This document shows, in pieces, positions 40,927 through 50,626 of a DNA stretch of 64,000 nt. A program made the translations under genes and the position numbers. Source of the stretch: Histomonas meleagridis (Eukaryota > Parabasalia > Tritrichomonadida > Dientamoebidae); NCBI GenBank assembly GCA_020186115.1, contig WSYJ01000075.1:310001-374000 (forward strand). The letters run 5' to 3'. The notes beneath the pieces were generated by a model. It saw only the letters and a program-made list of their open reading frames with translations. It searched no databases and was not told where the DNA came from. Position 1 is the first letter of the stretch. Each line of letters starts with the position of its first letter.

Positions 40927-41142
40927 ATGGGAATTATCTTCTCTTGCTGCAAAGATAAAAATGATCCTGTATTTCGCCTCAATCCAAGGGAATCAGAAAA
41001 AATTGCAACTTCTCTCCTTCCTTCAATTCCTGCTTTTCAATTTGTGAACGAAGCAAATGATGATGAAACAGATACTACAAGTAGTTACAGTGAAGAAAAT
41101 CAACGAAATATCAGCGACGAAGAAATACCAAAGCTTCTTTAG
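40927..41142 (+). CDS. Small protein with myristoylation/palmitoylation-type N-terminus
   Basis: 71 residues from the ATG at 40927: MGIIFSCCKDKND. Gly2 with Ser6 fits the N-myristoyltransferase pattern MGxxxS, and Cys7-Cys8 would take palmitate, together giving stable plasma-membrane attachment. The rest is acidic and Ser/Thr-rich (TDTTSSYSEENQ) with no domain. The frame is open upstream to a TTG at 40792, but the ATG giving this N-terminus is far more sensible. Possibly a membrane-associated signalling or calcium-binding-type adaptor; that is inference. Confidence 0.6.
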   Translation: MGIIFSCCKDKNDPVFRLNPRESEKIATSLLPSIPAFQFVNEANDDETDTTSSYSEENQRNISDEEIPKLL

Positions 41143-41417
41143 ATATTTAATATTATTTGTTTTTATCATTTTTATAATTAATTACTATCAATTTTTTTCC
41201 TCGTCAATACTTTAACTGTTTTAAATCATTTAAACAACTAAAGTAAATTTAGATGTGTTAAAAAATAAATAAATAATTTTTTTGAAGAAAGCATTCGTTG
41301 TTTTTTGATAAAAATATCTTTTTGGTATTTGAAAGAAATGTTATGTGAAATGTAAGAAAAGTTCATAACGGTCGTTAAAAACAAAAAAAAATTCATGTTG
41401 TAGTGTTTAATTATTCT

Positions 41418-42098
41418 TTAGCGACGACCCATTGCCTCTCTTTGATCTCTAACAATTTGTGGAACCGCATCAAATTTGTAGAAGTCGGAGAACGAAGTTT
41501 GGAATGCTTCGTCACCAACTGTCATTTGGAGATCCATTGCTGGTGTGAAGAAGTCCTGTGTTGTGGACCAGAATAAAGGTGGTGCTTCACCTGGTGGAAT
41601 CTTGGTTAATAGTGGTGCTTTATACTCACTTAATTCTGGATTCTCAACTTCTTCAACTTGATGACCAACATTATCTAAAGCAAGCATGTTGATATCAAAT
41701 TTATATTCTGGGAAATTGAAGAAAGGAGCAGTTTGAGTGAACTCATAATCATCATCTGGAGTCGCTTGACCTCCCTCACAAAGGATTGGTGAAACAATAC
41801 GAGAACCTGCATCGGATTTTACGCTTTGAATAAGACCTTCAACTTCATTGATTTCTGCGTCCATTCCAACAAGCATATTATTCCAATCTATAAGCTGAGT
41901 TAAACACCTCTTGGAAAAGTTCATCACATAGTCTTGGATTTGATGAAGGTCTGCTTCTAATTCTGTTTTGACACCTTGCGTATTAAAAGGTTGTTTAGCA
42001 TCAAGCTGGGATTTAACTGCATCACCATGCTTATTTATTGTTTTAAATACTTCCCCAGCATTGGATAAAAGCTGTGAGAGACTGTTGTTGTTACTCAT
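41418..42098 (-). CDS. Conserved-looking helical protein, unknown
   Basis: 226 residues from ATG. Residues 1-100 are helical (SQLLSNAGEVFKTINKHGDAV... LIDWNNMLVGMDAEINEVEGLI), residues about 110-200 rich in P, F and E, and the last 25 end QIVRDQREAMGRR. The amino-acid composition is more balanced than most neighbours, suggesting a well-expressed, conserved gene. No family recognised. The start is preceded by TTTGACACTTTT (42102-42113), a box shared with the BET-like gene, and by GGGCACCCCAA at 42170-42180. Confidence 0.65.
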   Translation of the reverse strand: MSNNNSLSQLLSNAGEVFKTINKHGDAVKSQLDAKQPFNTQGVKTELEADLHQIQDYVMNFSKRCLTQLIDWNNMLVGMDAEINEVEGLIQSVKSDAGSRIVSPILCEGGQATPDDDYEFTQTAPFFNFPEYKFDINMLALDNVGHQVEEVENPELSEYKAPLLTKIPPGEAPPLFWSTTQDFFTPAMDLQMTVGDEAFQTSFSDFYKFDAVPQIVRDQREAMGRR

Positions 42099-42582
42099 CA
42101 GTTTGACACTTTTTTACAGAGAAAGTGACATCGAATTCAAAGTATTCAAATCACTGTCAAATGTGCTTAGGGCACCCCAAAACACAAGAAACTATGTTGC
42201 TTCAAACTTCCTAAATCTCTATAAAATCATACTTTTCAGATTCTCTAAAAAACTGCTCTCGAAGAAATTCATCGAAGATACAATAATTTCATTCAAAATT
42301 TGATTTATTTTTTGATTTGTTTTTCTAATGTTTTTGTTATTGAATTTATTTATAAATACGCAGAGTTAATAGAGGATATAATAAATAGATTTATTGATGG
42401 ATATTTTTTTATAACAAAATAATTATGTAACAAAAATTATGGGTTGAAGGAAAAGACACTTTTTACATAATCAAAAACTGACCAATGGTATTACTCAATA
42501 TTCAAAAGGCTTTCACTTTTTGACGCAACGGTAAAATTACTGTTCAAAACATAAATTCGAACTTTCTGGTTGTTGTAATTTC
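42099..42582. promoter_or_regulatory. Upstream region with TTTGACACTTTT and GGGCACCCCAA boxes
   Basis: TTTGACACTTTT at 42102-42113 lies four bases before the minus-strand ATG. GGGCACCCCAA is at 42170-42180. GCAACGGTAAAA near 42527 precedes the plus-strand small frame at 42583. Between them no gene is seen. Confidence 0.4.
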
Positions 42583-42783
42583 ATGAAACAACCTTATCTT
42601 GTTTCTTTACAAATTTCATTTTTTGCATTAAAAACATTGATAAAAGCTTCTTGTGATATTTTTAATTATGAAAAATCGATGCTAAACGCGTTGTCAATTC
42701 CACAGTCTGTTGTATTTATCAAAACTGCTTTACAACAAATATATAAAGAGCTTTTTGAATATACCGAATCCGAAATGCTCTGA
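42583..42783 (+). CDS. Possible 66-residue helical protein
   Basis: ATG frame MKQPYLVSLQISFFALKTLI... ending QQIYKELFEYTESEML. It reads as two amphipathic helices. AACGGTAAAATTAC lies about 50 bases upstream, and the next gene starts 32 bases after its stop. A short real gene is plausible, but no family is recognised. Confidence 0.4.
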   Translation: MKQPYLVSLQISFFALKTLIKASCDIFNYEKSMLNALSIPQSVVFIKTALQQIYKELFEYTESEML

Positions 42784-42814
42784 ATTTCTGAGAAAAAGTT
42801 AATGCTTTTTCCAA

Positions 42815-44215
42815 ATGGATTTAAAGCAATCAAACGTAGTCAGCTTCTTTTTTGGAGCAGGTATTCTTGGTGTCATAATCGGTGGGTTAAGCACATTGGT
42901 ATATCATGCTTTATTTTATGAAGATCAAACATATTCATTGATGCGTTTTGGCGTTCATACAAATGTTAGCGCTGTCATATTATCATGCATTGTTTTAACT
43001 GCCGCTGTTGTTGTTATCGGAATAGTCACAATCGTTTTACTTCATTGCGCACAAAGCTCAATTATTCATTTTGTCTTTTTCTTAATTACATTATTAGTCA
43101 CAATAGGAGTCATCATTGCACAAGGAATTGGTATTAATTATACCAAATATGGTGATTATCCTGTTCCACAATCTTATTCATATTATACCGATTCAGACGA
43201 ATTCCGAAATTATGCTGACAACTATGATGAAACAGGACTCATAGCATTAGCTCAATCTCTTAACTTATCAATATACGAATTCTACGGATATTCTGATTTC
43301 TTTGTTTATTATTTTGAATACAACATGACACCAGTTGTTGGCTCGTGTGTAATTGATGAAAGTAACAGCGATTTCACTTCAGGTGACCCATGTTCATATA
43401 CCATTTCCACTGTTTCATGCATTGGCAAATGGTCTGGCGATGCACTCAGAGATTACATCTGCAAAGTTGAAACTGATTCACATGAAACAGATGGAATGAC
43501 AACAATTGATGCACAGAAACATAACGGAAGAATTTCACGAGATAAAATTGCAACGTTTTCATTTTCAGGCTTCTATTATATCAACATAATTCTCATAATT
43601 GTCATTGCGCCAGCGACAATTGTCGTTTTGATAATGTTTATAATCATTGCTACAACTCTTTGCAATAAAGAAGAAAGTGAATCTTCAAATCATTCAAATC
43701 AATTCAGCGATGACGGAATATTTAACATATCCGATCATAACGAAAAGGAAGACAAGAAAGCGGCCGCAAAGCGTAAGAAAGAAGAGAAGGAAAGAGCAAA
43801 ACGTGAAGAAGCAGAGCGAAAGAAAGAGGCAGCTGCACGAAAGAAGGAAGAAGAGGCCGAAAGAAAGAGAGAGGCTGCGGAGAAGAAGAGGGAAGCAGCG
43901 GAGAAGAAGAAGGAAGAAGAAAAGGCGGCAAAGCAGAAGGCGAAAGAAGAGAAAAAGAATAAGAAGAAGGAAGAAAGTAGCAGCAGCAGCAGTAGCAGTG
44001 ATGATGATAAAGGTGCTGCACCTCCTCCTCCTCCACCACCACCGCCTCCTCCTGCAATGCCAAAGTATAGAGAGGAGCCAAAGAAGAGCGAATCAACTGA
44101 GTCAGAAGGAGATGACGGTGATGAAGATGACGAAGGGTTTGAGGAAGAAGGAGATGGCGGTGAAGAATTAGAAACTTCTTCTTCTTCGTCTTCGTCTTCA
44201 TCTTCATCAGATTAA
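42815..44215 (+). CDS. Four-span membrane protein with charged, polyproline tail
   Basis: 466 residues. Spans at about 8-32, 48-74, 82-106 and 250-278; the loop between spans 3 and 4 (about 145 residues) is Tyr-rich with four cysteines, facing outside. The C-terminal 180 residues are cytosolic low-complexity: a KEER helix (about 310-385), a Ser run, eleven prolines in a row (about 405-415), then acidic and poly-Ser to the end. Overall a tetraspanin-like layout without CCG, and tails like this occur in the large TvTSP-like and surface families. Polyproline could bind profilin or SH3/WW domains. Function unknown. Confidence 0.75.
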   Translation: MDLKQSNVVSFFFGAGILGVIIGGLSTLVYHALFYEDQTYSLMRFGVHTNVSAVILSCIVLTAAVVVIGIVTIVLLHCAQSSIIHFVFFLITLLVTIGVIIAQGIGINYTKYGDYPVPQSYSYYTDSDEFRNYADNYDETGLIALAQSLNLSIYEFYGYSDFFVYYFEYNMTPVVGSCVIDESNSDFTSGDPCSYTISTVSCIGKWSGDALRDYICKVETDSHETDGMTTIDAQKHNGRISRDKIATFSFSGFYYINIILIIVIAPATIVVLIMFIIIATTLCNKEESESSNHSNQFSDDGIFNISDHNEKEDKKAAAKRKKEEKERAKREEAERKKEAAARKKEEEAERKREAAEKKREAAEKKKEEEKAAKQKAKEEKKNKKKEESSSSSSSSDDDKGAAPPPPPPPPPPPAMPKYREEPKKSESTESEGDDGDEDDEGFEEEGDGGEELETSSSSSSSSSSSD

Positions 44216-44673
44216 AATTCGATCATGAAATAAATTGAAATCAATTTTCGATAACGACCGTTTACTATGTTTGATGTTCTTTCAAAAACATTTGACACAC
44301 TTTGAATATTTGAATGTGCACATTCAAAATTGAACGCGTTCAAATATCGGTAGATAAAATGAGACGCCCCATTACATGATAGGTGATTCCATGATAATGT
44401 ATTTATGCAAAAAGCTTCTTCTGACAATCATTATGGAATAAAAATCTGATTTTTAATATTTTTGACTATGAATGATGTAAGTTTTTATGTTTTTCGGATG
44501 AAATCTTTGTTTGATCTGAAAAAATGGTGCTTTTGATATGTTTATTAAAAGTGCTATATTCATTTTTTAATCAAATCACAAAGTAAATGATATTTCAAAC
44601 TTCCACCAAAGGAAATAAAAAACACAAAAAAGTTGGTAAAGTGTACTTGCTTTATTTCTAATATTATTTAGTA
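44216..44673. other. Spacer between convergent genes
   Basis: Contains GACCGTT at 44256-44262, one of the few AACGGTC boxes that lies at 3' ends rather than at a start. TGAACGCGTTCA near 44332 is a perfect 12-bp palindrome. No gene. Confidence 0.4.
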
Positions 44674-45402
44674 TTATGGCATTTCTGATGTGCAACACAT
44701 CCAAATTCTAGTTCCAAATACTTTGAAAAGTGTGCGAACAAGAATTCTAAAATCAATATAGCTTTGGGCTGTATAATAAAACGTGAGCTTTTTTCCATCA
44801 AATTGGAATTCAGCTCCAGTGATTTTCATTGGCAAGGCCAATTCTGCCGCTTTAGCTTGGCATAGAGCAAGAGCCTTTGCTTCCCTTTCAGCTTTCTGTG
44901 GAAGTTGGTCAATTTCATGTTGATGAGCTATTCGAACTATCATCTTTGCCGATCGTTGTTCACGTGGCGATGGCTTCTTTACAGTATCAACTACCATCCC
45001 AATATCAAAACCACGATCTGCCTCTGTTAAAACGTAATCACCAGGTTTGAAATGTTGTTTTTGGTTTGTATAAAAACAAGCGCGTCTGTTAGGATGAAAC
45101 TTAACATAATAGTATTGACAGTTAGCAGACTTTTCGTCTGTTTCTATCTCTCCTTGGAATTGAACATCTGCTTGATTAAGATTTTGAAAACTATCATATG
45201 GGAAAGAATGAATTGGCCTTGGAAGTGAGTATGCTTGTTTACGATATATATCATCATTATCTGGGAAAAGGAATCTTTGGTTCTGAAATTGATCTGTTTC
45301 ATCTTCCCATATGTCCCTCAATGAAGAAGGGAGTAATGAAGAAATTGGTGGGTTACCATGAATATCTTCATCATCATTTGTTAGCTCGTTCCAGGAGCTC
45401 AT
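44674..45402 (-). CDS. PSP1 C-terminal domain protein
   Basis: 242 residues. Residues 1-95 are acidic and flexible. Residues about 97-240 form a full PSP1 domain: YYVKFHPNRRACFY, GDYVLTEADRGFDIGMVVDTV, LCQAKAAELALPMKITGAEFQFDGKKLTFYYTA and IDFRILVRTLFKVFGTRIWM. PSP1-domain proteins include yeast Psp1, trypanosomatid RBP38/Tbp38-type nucleic-acid-binding proteins and bacterial RicT. In eukaryotes they are linked to RNA or DNA binding. Here it is likely a cytosolic RNA-binding factor. Confidence 0.88.
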   Translation of the reverse strand: MSSWNELTNDDEDIHGNPPISSLLPSSLRDIWEDETDQFQNQRFLFPDNDDIYRKQAYSLPRPIHSFPYDSFQNLNQADVQFQGEIETDEKSANCQYYYVKFHPNRRACFYTNQKQHFKPGDYVLTEADRGFDIGMVVDTVKKPSPREQRSAKMIVRIAHQHEIDQLPQKAEREAKALALCQAKAAELALPMKITGAEFQFDGKKLTFYYTAQSYIDFRILVRTLFKVFGTRIWMCCTSEMP

Positions 45403-46647
45403 TCGAACCTGAGTTTATTTGATTAGCCGCACTTCATTCAAATAATTGAATGGCGTTTCTTTTTTGAATAGAATATACGTGCTGAAGTAAAGAAAAGCTC
45501 AAAGTAATAAAAGATTCATTCTTGCATCTAGCTCTAAAATAGTATAAATTTTAATTTCTGTGTTTGATGTTTCTTTTGTCACATTCATTATATTCTGTAT
45601 CAAATCAATTTTATGATTAATATGATTCTATATTTTTAGTAATTCTCTGTAAAAAATGTAAAATCGGACCACAACTTGATACTTCGATGAATAAATAGGG
45701 ATAATGCAGAATAGTATGCCATAATTTTTTGTATAATCATTGACCTGAATTTAAATATTACGTATTTATTTATACTTCATAAATCAATTGTTTGTTTGAT
45801 AGTATAATATGTACAACATAATTTTTATTTACCACATACTCGAATCACAAGATGAATTTTTATTTTTAATATCATCGGAAACTATCAACACGTTCAATAT
45901 TGAATGCATATTTTGAGAAATAAAAATTTTATGTTGGCTGCCCAAAATCCGCACCGATAAACGACAACTATTTTTGGAACGTTTTACTAATATGTATCAA
46001 CTTAAATGAAGATTCAAGAATATTCCGTTTGAAATTGTTTAAAAGTAGTTACTCTTCTTTTAAAATTAATAAATCGAATAAGATTTAAGGCATAATTTAA
46101 TTTTGATAATGAAAAATGTCATATGAATGAAACAACATATCAGAGGGACTTTCAATTGTAGTCAGATTCATTATCTGATTTACTCATATTTCAAGAGTTA
46201 GGTATTTTAATGTCATATGCTCAATAGCTTATATATTCATTTCGATCTTTTATGAAAAAAATTATTCAAATTTTAAAATATAAAATACATAAATATGATT
46301 TAGGAATCAGTAAATACTTTACGAGGGTTAACTCATCTCTCAATAAAAAGTCGATTTTATTTATTATCTTCGGTAATATAGCATTTAGATTTTTTATATA
46401 CAAATACGTTTAGAGGACGTTTAAAGACGTTAAATTATCTCATCTATATAAACCTATCAATTCCGATGCAGAATATTCTGAAAATTCAAGAAATATGTGC
46501 AACATTAAAATATTATTATCTTCTTATGAAACTGTATTTTATATTTAAAAATTCATTTTTAACATCAACAATTTATTTGAAATATATTTTCATACTTAAA
46601 AAAAATTATACATGGGGGAAGCTGTCAAATAATTTCAAATTTTATAT
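45403..46647. other. 1.2-kb AT-rich gene-free stretch
   Basis: No frame with ATG and protein-like content (46466-46651 is low-complexity F/I/L/K). AAATCCGCACCGATAAACG near 45945 is the only GC-richer patch. It may hold decayed repeats. Confidence 0.4.
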
Positions 46648-48075
46648 TTAGGAATAAAACTCTTCAAAAAACTGTTGTGCCAATTGAGCAATTTCTTCAT
46701 TTTCGCTTGAAGGTAAAGCAAAGAATTTTTCATGATCAGGAATTTCTTCAACGATATTATAACATATCTCTTTATCACCCGAATAATTAGCAGCCCGAAA
46801 TAGTTCAGTAATCGCTCTTATTACCAAACCTATTAATCTGTCATCGCCATAGTCCAAAACCTCAAAAAGAAATTGAATAAATTTCATTTCAATCATTTGC
46901 ATTTTATGTTCTTGTAAACCATCAATTGCTATAATTATTAAAAAATTCGTCATTTCGCATTTTAATTCAAAGTTGCTTTCTTCAAATATGTCTGATGAAA
47001 TTTGCAAAATTCCTTCATTAACAATTTCTACTATGTTTTGTTTATTATTGTCAATGACTGCAGAAATAGCTGCAGATGCATATATTCTTACCTTTGTTTG
47101 GTATTCTTGATTTTCATTCTCATACTTTAATGATTGCAATAAAAGTGATGGATTAGATTGTACTTGTGGTATAGTTTCACCGCTACAATAAACTGAATTG
47201 ATTAAAAGTAAAGATGCTTCTGCAATTTTATAATATGGTGAATTTATCCATTGAATAACGTTTTCATAAATAGGAGACGTTAAGAAAAAGTGACACCAAT
47301 TGTCTTTTGAACAAAATCTAGTGAAGTTATAAAGGCCAACCAAACAAATAACTACTATTTCATCATCATCAGTATTGCCTAGCACATCACAAAGAAATTG
47401 TAAAATAATGTATAGTTGATTATTATTATCAGAAATTATATTGATTAAAAATTTCAAAATATCACGGGATAAAGAGGGATTGTTATTATAGATATTTATA
47501 TTAAAGGGCACAAAGTCACATTGTTGGTAAATAAACGATAAGAAATCATTTTTACAAGATTCAGAAAATGTTACGATCTTATTAAAGCATAAAATGCAAT
47601 ATTTAAGTATCCCTGTATCAAGCTCATGCATAGCTTCGTAAATTCTATCCAATAAACCATTTGATATTGATTCATTTATAATAATAACATCAAGAGAAAT
47701 TAGACGAGTAATTAAACGAATAGCTTCTTTTCTAATGTCAACTTGAAATTGCTGTATTGGATTGTTTGGTACCAACAAAAGCAAATTTTGTATTGCAATA
47801 CAAATGAGCTGGAATTCAACTTCATATACTCTAGAATTGTCAATGAGTGTTAAGCAGTGATGGATTGATTTTTCATCATGTTCTACAAAAGCTGTGTGTA
47901 GATGATCTATTATTTCGTTGAAAGGAGGAACCACCTCAGAAATATCATTAGTCAGATCACTATCATTTTTTGAGAAATCACTCGAAATCATTGATGCTAG
48001 TTTGTGAAGTTTGTTTGATGATGTTGGGCTTATTTTATAATTAAAGTTTATTTTGGAAATGTCCGAACAAAGCAT
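46648..48075 (-). CDS. Armadillo-like repeat protein
   Basis: 475 residues from ATG. After a Ser/Asn/Asp-rich N-terminus (1-60) it is an ARM-type solenoid (e.g. LICIAIQNLLLLVPNNP, VVICLVGLYNFTRFC, SLLLINSVYC, YASAAISAVIDN, LVIRAITELF). The order and spacing resemble importin-alpha-like ARM proteins, but there is no IBB basic stretch. Start codons of this gene and the ankyrin gene are 39 bases apart and divergent. Confidence 0.7.
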   Translation of the reverse strand: MLCSDISKINFNYKISPTSSNKLHKLASMISSDFSKNDSDLTNDISEVVPPFNEIIDHLHTAFVEHDEKSIHHCLTLIDNSRVYEVEFQLICIAIQNLLLLVPNNPIQQFQVDIRKEAIRLITRLISLDVIIINESISNGLLDRIYEAMHELDTGILKYCILCFNKIVTFSESCKNDFLSFIYQQCDFVPFNINIYNNNPSLSRDILKFLINIISDNNNQLYIILQFLCDVLGNTDDDEIVVICLVGLYNFTRFCSKDNWCHFFLTSPIYENVIQWINSPYYKIAEASLLLINSVYCSGETIPQVQSNPSLLLQSLKYENENQEYQTKVRIYASAAISAVIDNNKQNIVEIVNEGILQISSDIFEESNFELKCEMTNFLIIIAIDGLQEHKMQMIEMKFIQFLFEVLDYGDDRLIGLVIRAITELFRAANYSGDKEICYNIVEEIPDHEKFFALPSSENEEIAQLAQQFFEEFYS

Positions 48076-48114
48076 TTCAAAAATAGTATATTAACGTTCT
48101 CCAAAAATCTTGAA
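48076..48114. promoter_or_regulatory. Compact divergent promoter with TTAACGTTCTCC
   Basis: Only 39 bases serve two divergent genes. TTAACGTTCTCC (48091-48102) resembles the boxes at 2592 and 29972 and faces the ankyrin gene, 12 bases from its ATG. Confidence 0.5.
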
Positions 48115-49314
48115 ATGATCAAAAAAGAAAATTCTTTGGAAAAATTACAATTAATTCAACAGACCATTAATAGTTTAAATAAAGAAAATGTTGCACAAAA
48201 GGCATTGATAATAAATGAGATATTTGACAATAAATATTCTTATTCTTTTAATTTAATTGTTAGTAAAATTATAATATCATCATTTATTGTACACACAAAC
48301 GACATTGAAAAATTTTTGGGCTTGATAGGAAAAATTGAAACTTTTGAAGAAGAAAAAAAAATTGATGTCAAAATAATTGATGTATTGACACATTGTTTGA
48401 TTTCTGGCCCATCTTTTAATTCTATATGTTATTTTATTGAAAATATGATTGAAAAAAATTTAATTGGACTTGAAATTCTTAAAAAATTAAAAATGAGTTA
48501 CTTTGCTCATCGCTTACAAAAAGATAAAGAATTTTTTAAAACGTACCACAACAAATATTCAAAAGAATTTATAAATAATTATGAAGAACTTTCAAAGAAT
48601 GATTGGGAACTACATAAGAAATATATAAAAGAAGGACATAATCCAAATGAAATTGCGAAAATAATTCGAAAAGATGAAATCGAAAAATTTCAAGAAATGT
48701 CATCACAAACAAATTTCGATTTTAATCAAATAATTGAACCATCACTTTATGAAAGATGTGATTTTGTTAATAAAGAAAATGTTTCATTAATTGATTATGC
48801 AGCATTTTTTGGATCAGTTAAATGTTTTAAATATTTACTTATGAATGGTGCAAATGTAGAAAACACAGGTAAATATGCAGTTGCAGGTGGAAATGAAGAA
48901 ATCATTCATTTATGTGAACAAAATCATTCATCTTTTCAAAATGTATATGATACAGCAATTGAATTTCATCGAAATGATATCTTTCATTATCTTTATGAAA
49001 ACAAAATTGAAGAAATTACTCACCTAGAAAAAATTGGAGAGTCTTGTATAATGCATCATGATTATGAAGTTTTTTCATTTTTAATTGGAGAAGGAATGGA
49101 AGTTAATAATGATATCATAAATACGGCTGCTGTATATGAAAACATATTTCTTGTTAAGCATTTTTTGAAAGAAAATCAACCTCCAATTGATATATTGTTG
49201 AGAGCTTGTGAATCAGATAACATTGAACTTATCAAATATATTTTAAAGAAAGGAATTGATATTAATATAAAAAATGTTAATTTTTTTTGTTTGATATTTA
49301 TTTTAATAAATTGA
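48115..49314 (+). CDS. Ankyrin protein with DUF3447 domain
   Basis: 399 codons. Residues 1-200 are helical. Residues about 205-285 (SLYERCDFVNKENVSLIDYAAFFGSVKCFKYLLMNGANV... GNEEIIHLCEQ) are the DUF3447/ankyrin-start unit typical of trichomonad ankyrin proteins. Further ankyrin repeats follow to about 385. Real ankyrin coding ends near 49278 (GIDINIKNVN); the last 12 codons are spacer. Relatives normally carry many more C-terminal repeats; here they continue beyond the stop as the 170-bp array, in shifting frames. So the gene is either truncated or spliced in an unusual way. Confidence 0.75.
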   Translation: MIKKENSLEKLQLIQQTINSLNKENVAQKALIINEIFDNKYSYSFNLIVSKIIISSFIVHTNDIEKFLGLIGKIETFEEEKKIDVKIIDVLTHCLISGPSFNSICYFIENMIEKNLIGLEILKKLKMSYFAHRLQKDKEFFKTYHNKYSKEFINNYEELSKNDWELHKKYIKEGHNPNEIAKIIRKDEIEKFQEMSSQTNFDFNQIIEPSLYERCDFVNKENVSLIDYAAFFGSVKCFKYLLMNGANVENTGKYAVAGGNEEIIHLCEQNHSSFQNVYDTAIEFHRNDIFHYLYENKIEEITHLEKIGESCIMHHDYEVFSFLIGEGMEVNNDIINTAAVYENIFLVKHFLKENQPPIDILLRACESDNIELIKYILKKGIDINIKNVNFFCLIFILIN

Positions 49315-50215
49315 TATTTCAAAATATATTTTGGAAAATATTTAAATTTTTTGAAACAGCACTTATGATTGCATCAATGAATGGAAACCAAAATGTTGTC
49401 AAATTACTTCTTGAACAGGAAGGAATTGATGTTGATTCCAAAGATATTAATTTGTTCTATTTAATATTTATTCTGATAATTTGAAATTTGAAAACAATAC
49501 TTGAAAATTATTTAAATTATTTAAAACAGTTCTAATAAAAATGGCAACTTTTAAGGAACCAAAAATACTCAAATTACTTCTTGAACAAGAAGGAATTGAT
49601 GTTAATGCTAAAGATATTTATTTGTTTTATTTAAAATTTATTTTAATAATTTGAGATTTCAAAATAATATTTGGAAATTATTTAAATTATATGATACAGC
49701 ACTTATTTGGGCAACTGATTTCAACATAACTAAAAATATTAAAATACTTCTTGAACAAAAAGGAATTGATGTTAATGCTAAAAATATTTATTTGTTTTAT
49801 TTAAAATTTATTTTTATAATTTAAAATTTAATCGATTTTTTTGGAAATTATTTAAATTAATTAAAACAGCACTTATAAAAGCATCTAGAAATGGTCATAC
49901 AAAAATAGTTAAATTACTTCTTAAACAAGAAGGTATTGAAATTAATGCTAAAGAGATTTATTTGTTTTATTTCAATTTTATTTTAATAATTTGGTGTATC
50001 AAAATAATATTTGGAAATTATTTAAGGTATTTTATACAGCACTTATGAGTGCATCTGAAAATGGACATGCAGAATTGTTCCTTCATAAGCAAAAAGGAAT
50101 AAATGCTGAAGATATTTTTTTTGGTTTTATTGAATATTTATTTAAATAACTTAACATTTCAAAATAAATCATGGAAATTATTCTCAATATTTTAAATTGC
50201 ACTTAATATATTTAA
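49279..50215 (+). repeat. 170-bp tandem array of ankyrin repeat plus spacer
   Basis: Units begin with ACAGCACTTAT or a variant at 49356, 49526, 49696, 49866, 50036 and (worn) 50196: spacings 170, 170, 170, 170, 160. Each has about 93-102 bases coding one ankyrin repeat (TALMIASMNGNQNVV, TALIKASRNGHTKIV and so on) and about 70 bases of conserved AT-rich spacer (TTTGTTTTATTTAAAATTT...GGAAATTATTTAAATTA). Ankyrin parts stay open in the five good units, spacers carry stops, and 170 is not a multiple of 3, so the frame shifts at every unit. Confidence 0.85.
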
Positions 50216-50584
50216 GGTTTTTCTTTGTTTCATAATAAATAGAAAAAGAAAAAACATGTGATCTCAAAAAGTTGAATCATCTAATTACCATTGAAAAATA
50301 GCTTCATAAACATCATTTAAATGATATTTTGAATATATATATTTCCAAAATGTTTATGTTTTACTCTGTATGCAAGCAAAAATTTGAGTTGTTACTTAAT
50401 CCTTTGATGATAAACATATGATCAATCTTTTGAAAAAAAATTGTTACATAATTTTTTTTATTATTTTTATTTCATTAATAAATACTTTTCGAAGTTGCTT
50501 AAATGAAGTACATCCCAAAAACACAAGCATAATCAACTGCTTTATTTATGTTATCAAAATTCTTTACACTCACAATATTGAATA
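50216..50584. other. AT-rich spacer after the ankyrin array
   Basis: No gene called. A frame at 50418-50612 starts at ATG but is hydrophobic low complexity and runs into the hairpin, so it is doubtful. Confidence 0.35.
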
Positions 50585-50623
50585 TCAGTTTTACTTAAAA
50601 GTCACTTTTTAAGTAAAAACTGA
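50585..50623. repeat. Hairpin directly before the homeodomain gene
   Basis: Left arm TCAGTTTTACTTAAAA (50585-50600), short loop, right arm TTTTAAGTAAAAACTGA (50607-50623): 16 pairs with one bulged A. It ends three bases before the ATG at 50627. It could be a dimeric protein-binding site in DNA or a 5'-leader stem in the mRNA. Confidence 0.7.
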
Positions 50624-50626
50624 CAA

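Noticed and set aside
41367-41373. AACGGTC box as a promoter
   Set aside because: It lies between the 3' ends of two convergent genes; likely a chance or non-promoter occurrence, and listed only as a count against the motif.
43722-44207. Long minus-strand frame opposite the four-span protein's tail
   Set aside because: It is the complement of Lys/Glu/Ser/Pro low-complexity codons and reads as Leu/Ser/His-rich nonsense.
49279-50040. Canonical GT-AG introns between ankyrin units
   Set aside because: The only shared GT (in TTTGTTTTATTT) and the ACAG edge would join exons of about 94 bases, which breaks the reading frame, and no GTATGT-type donor is present.
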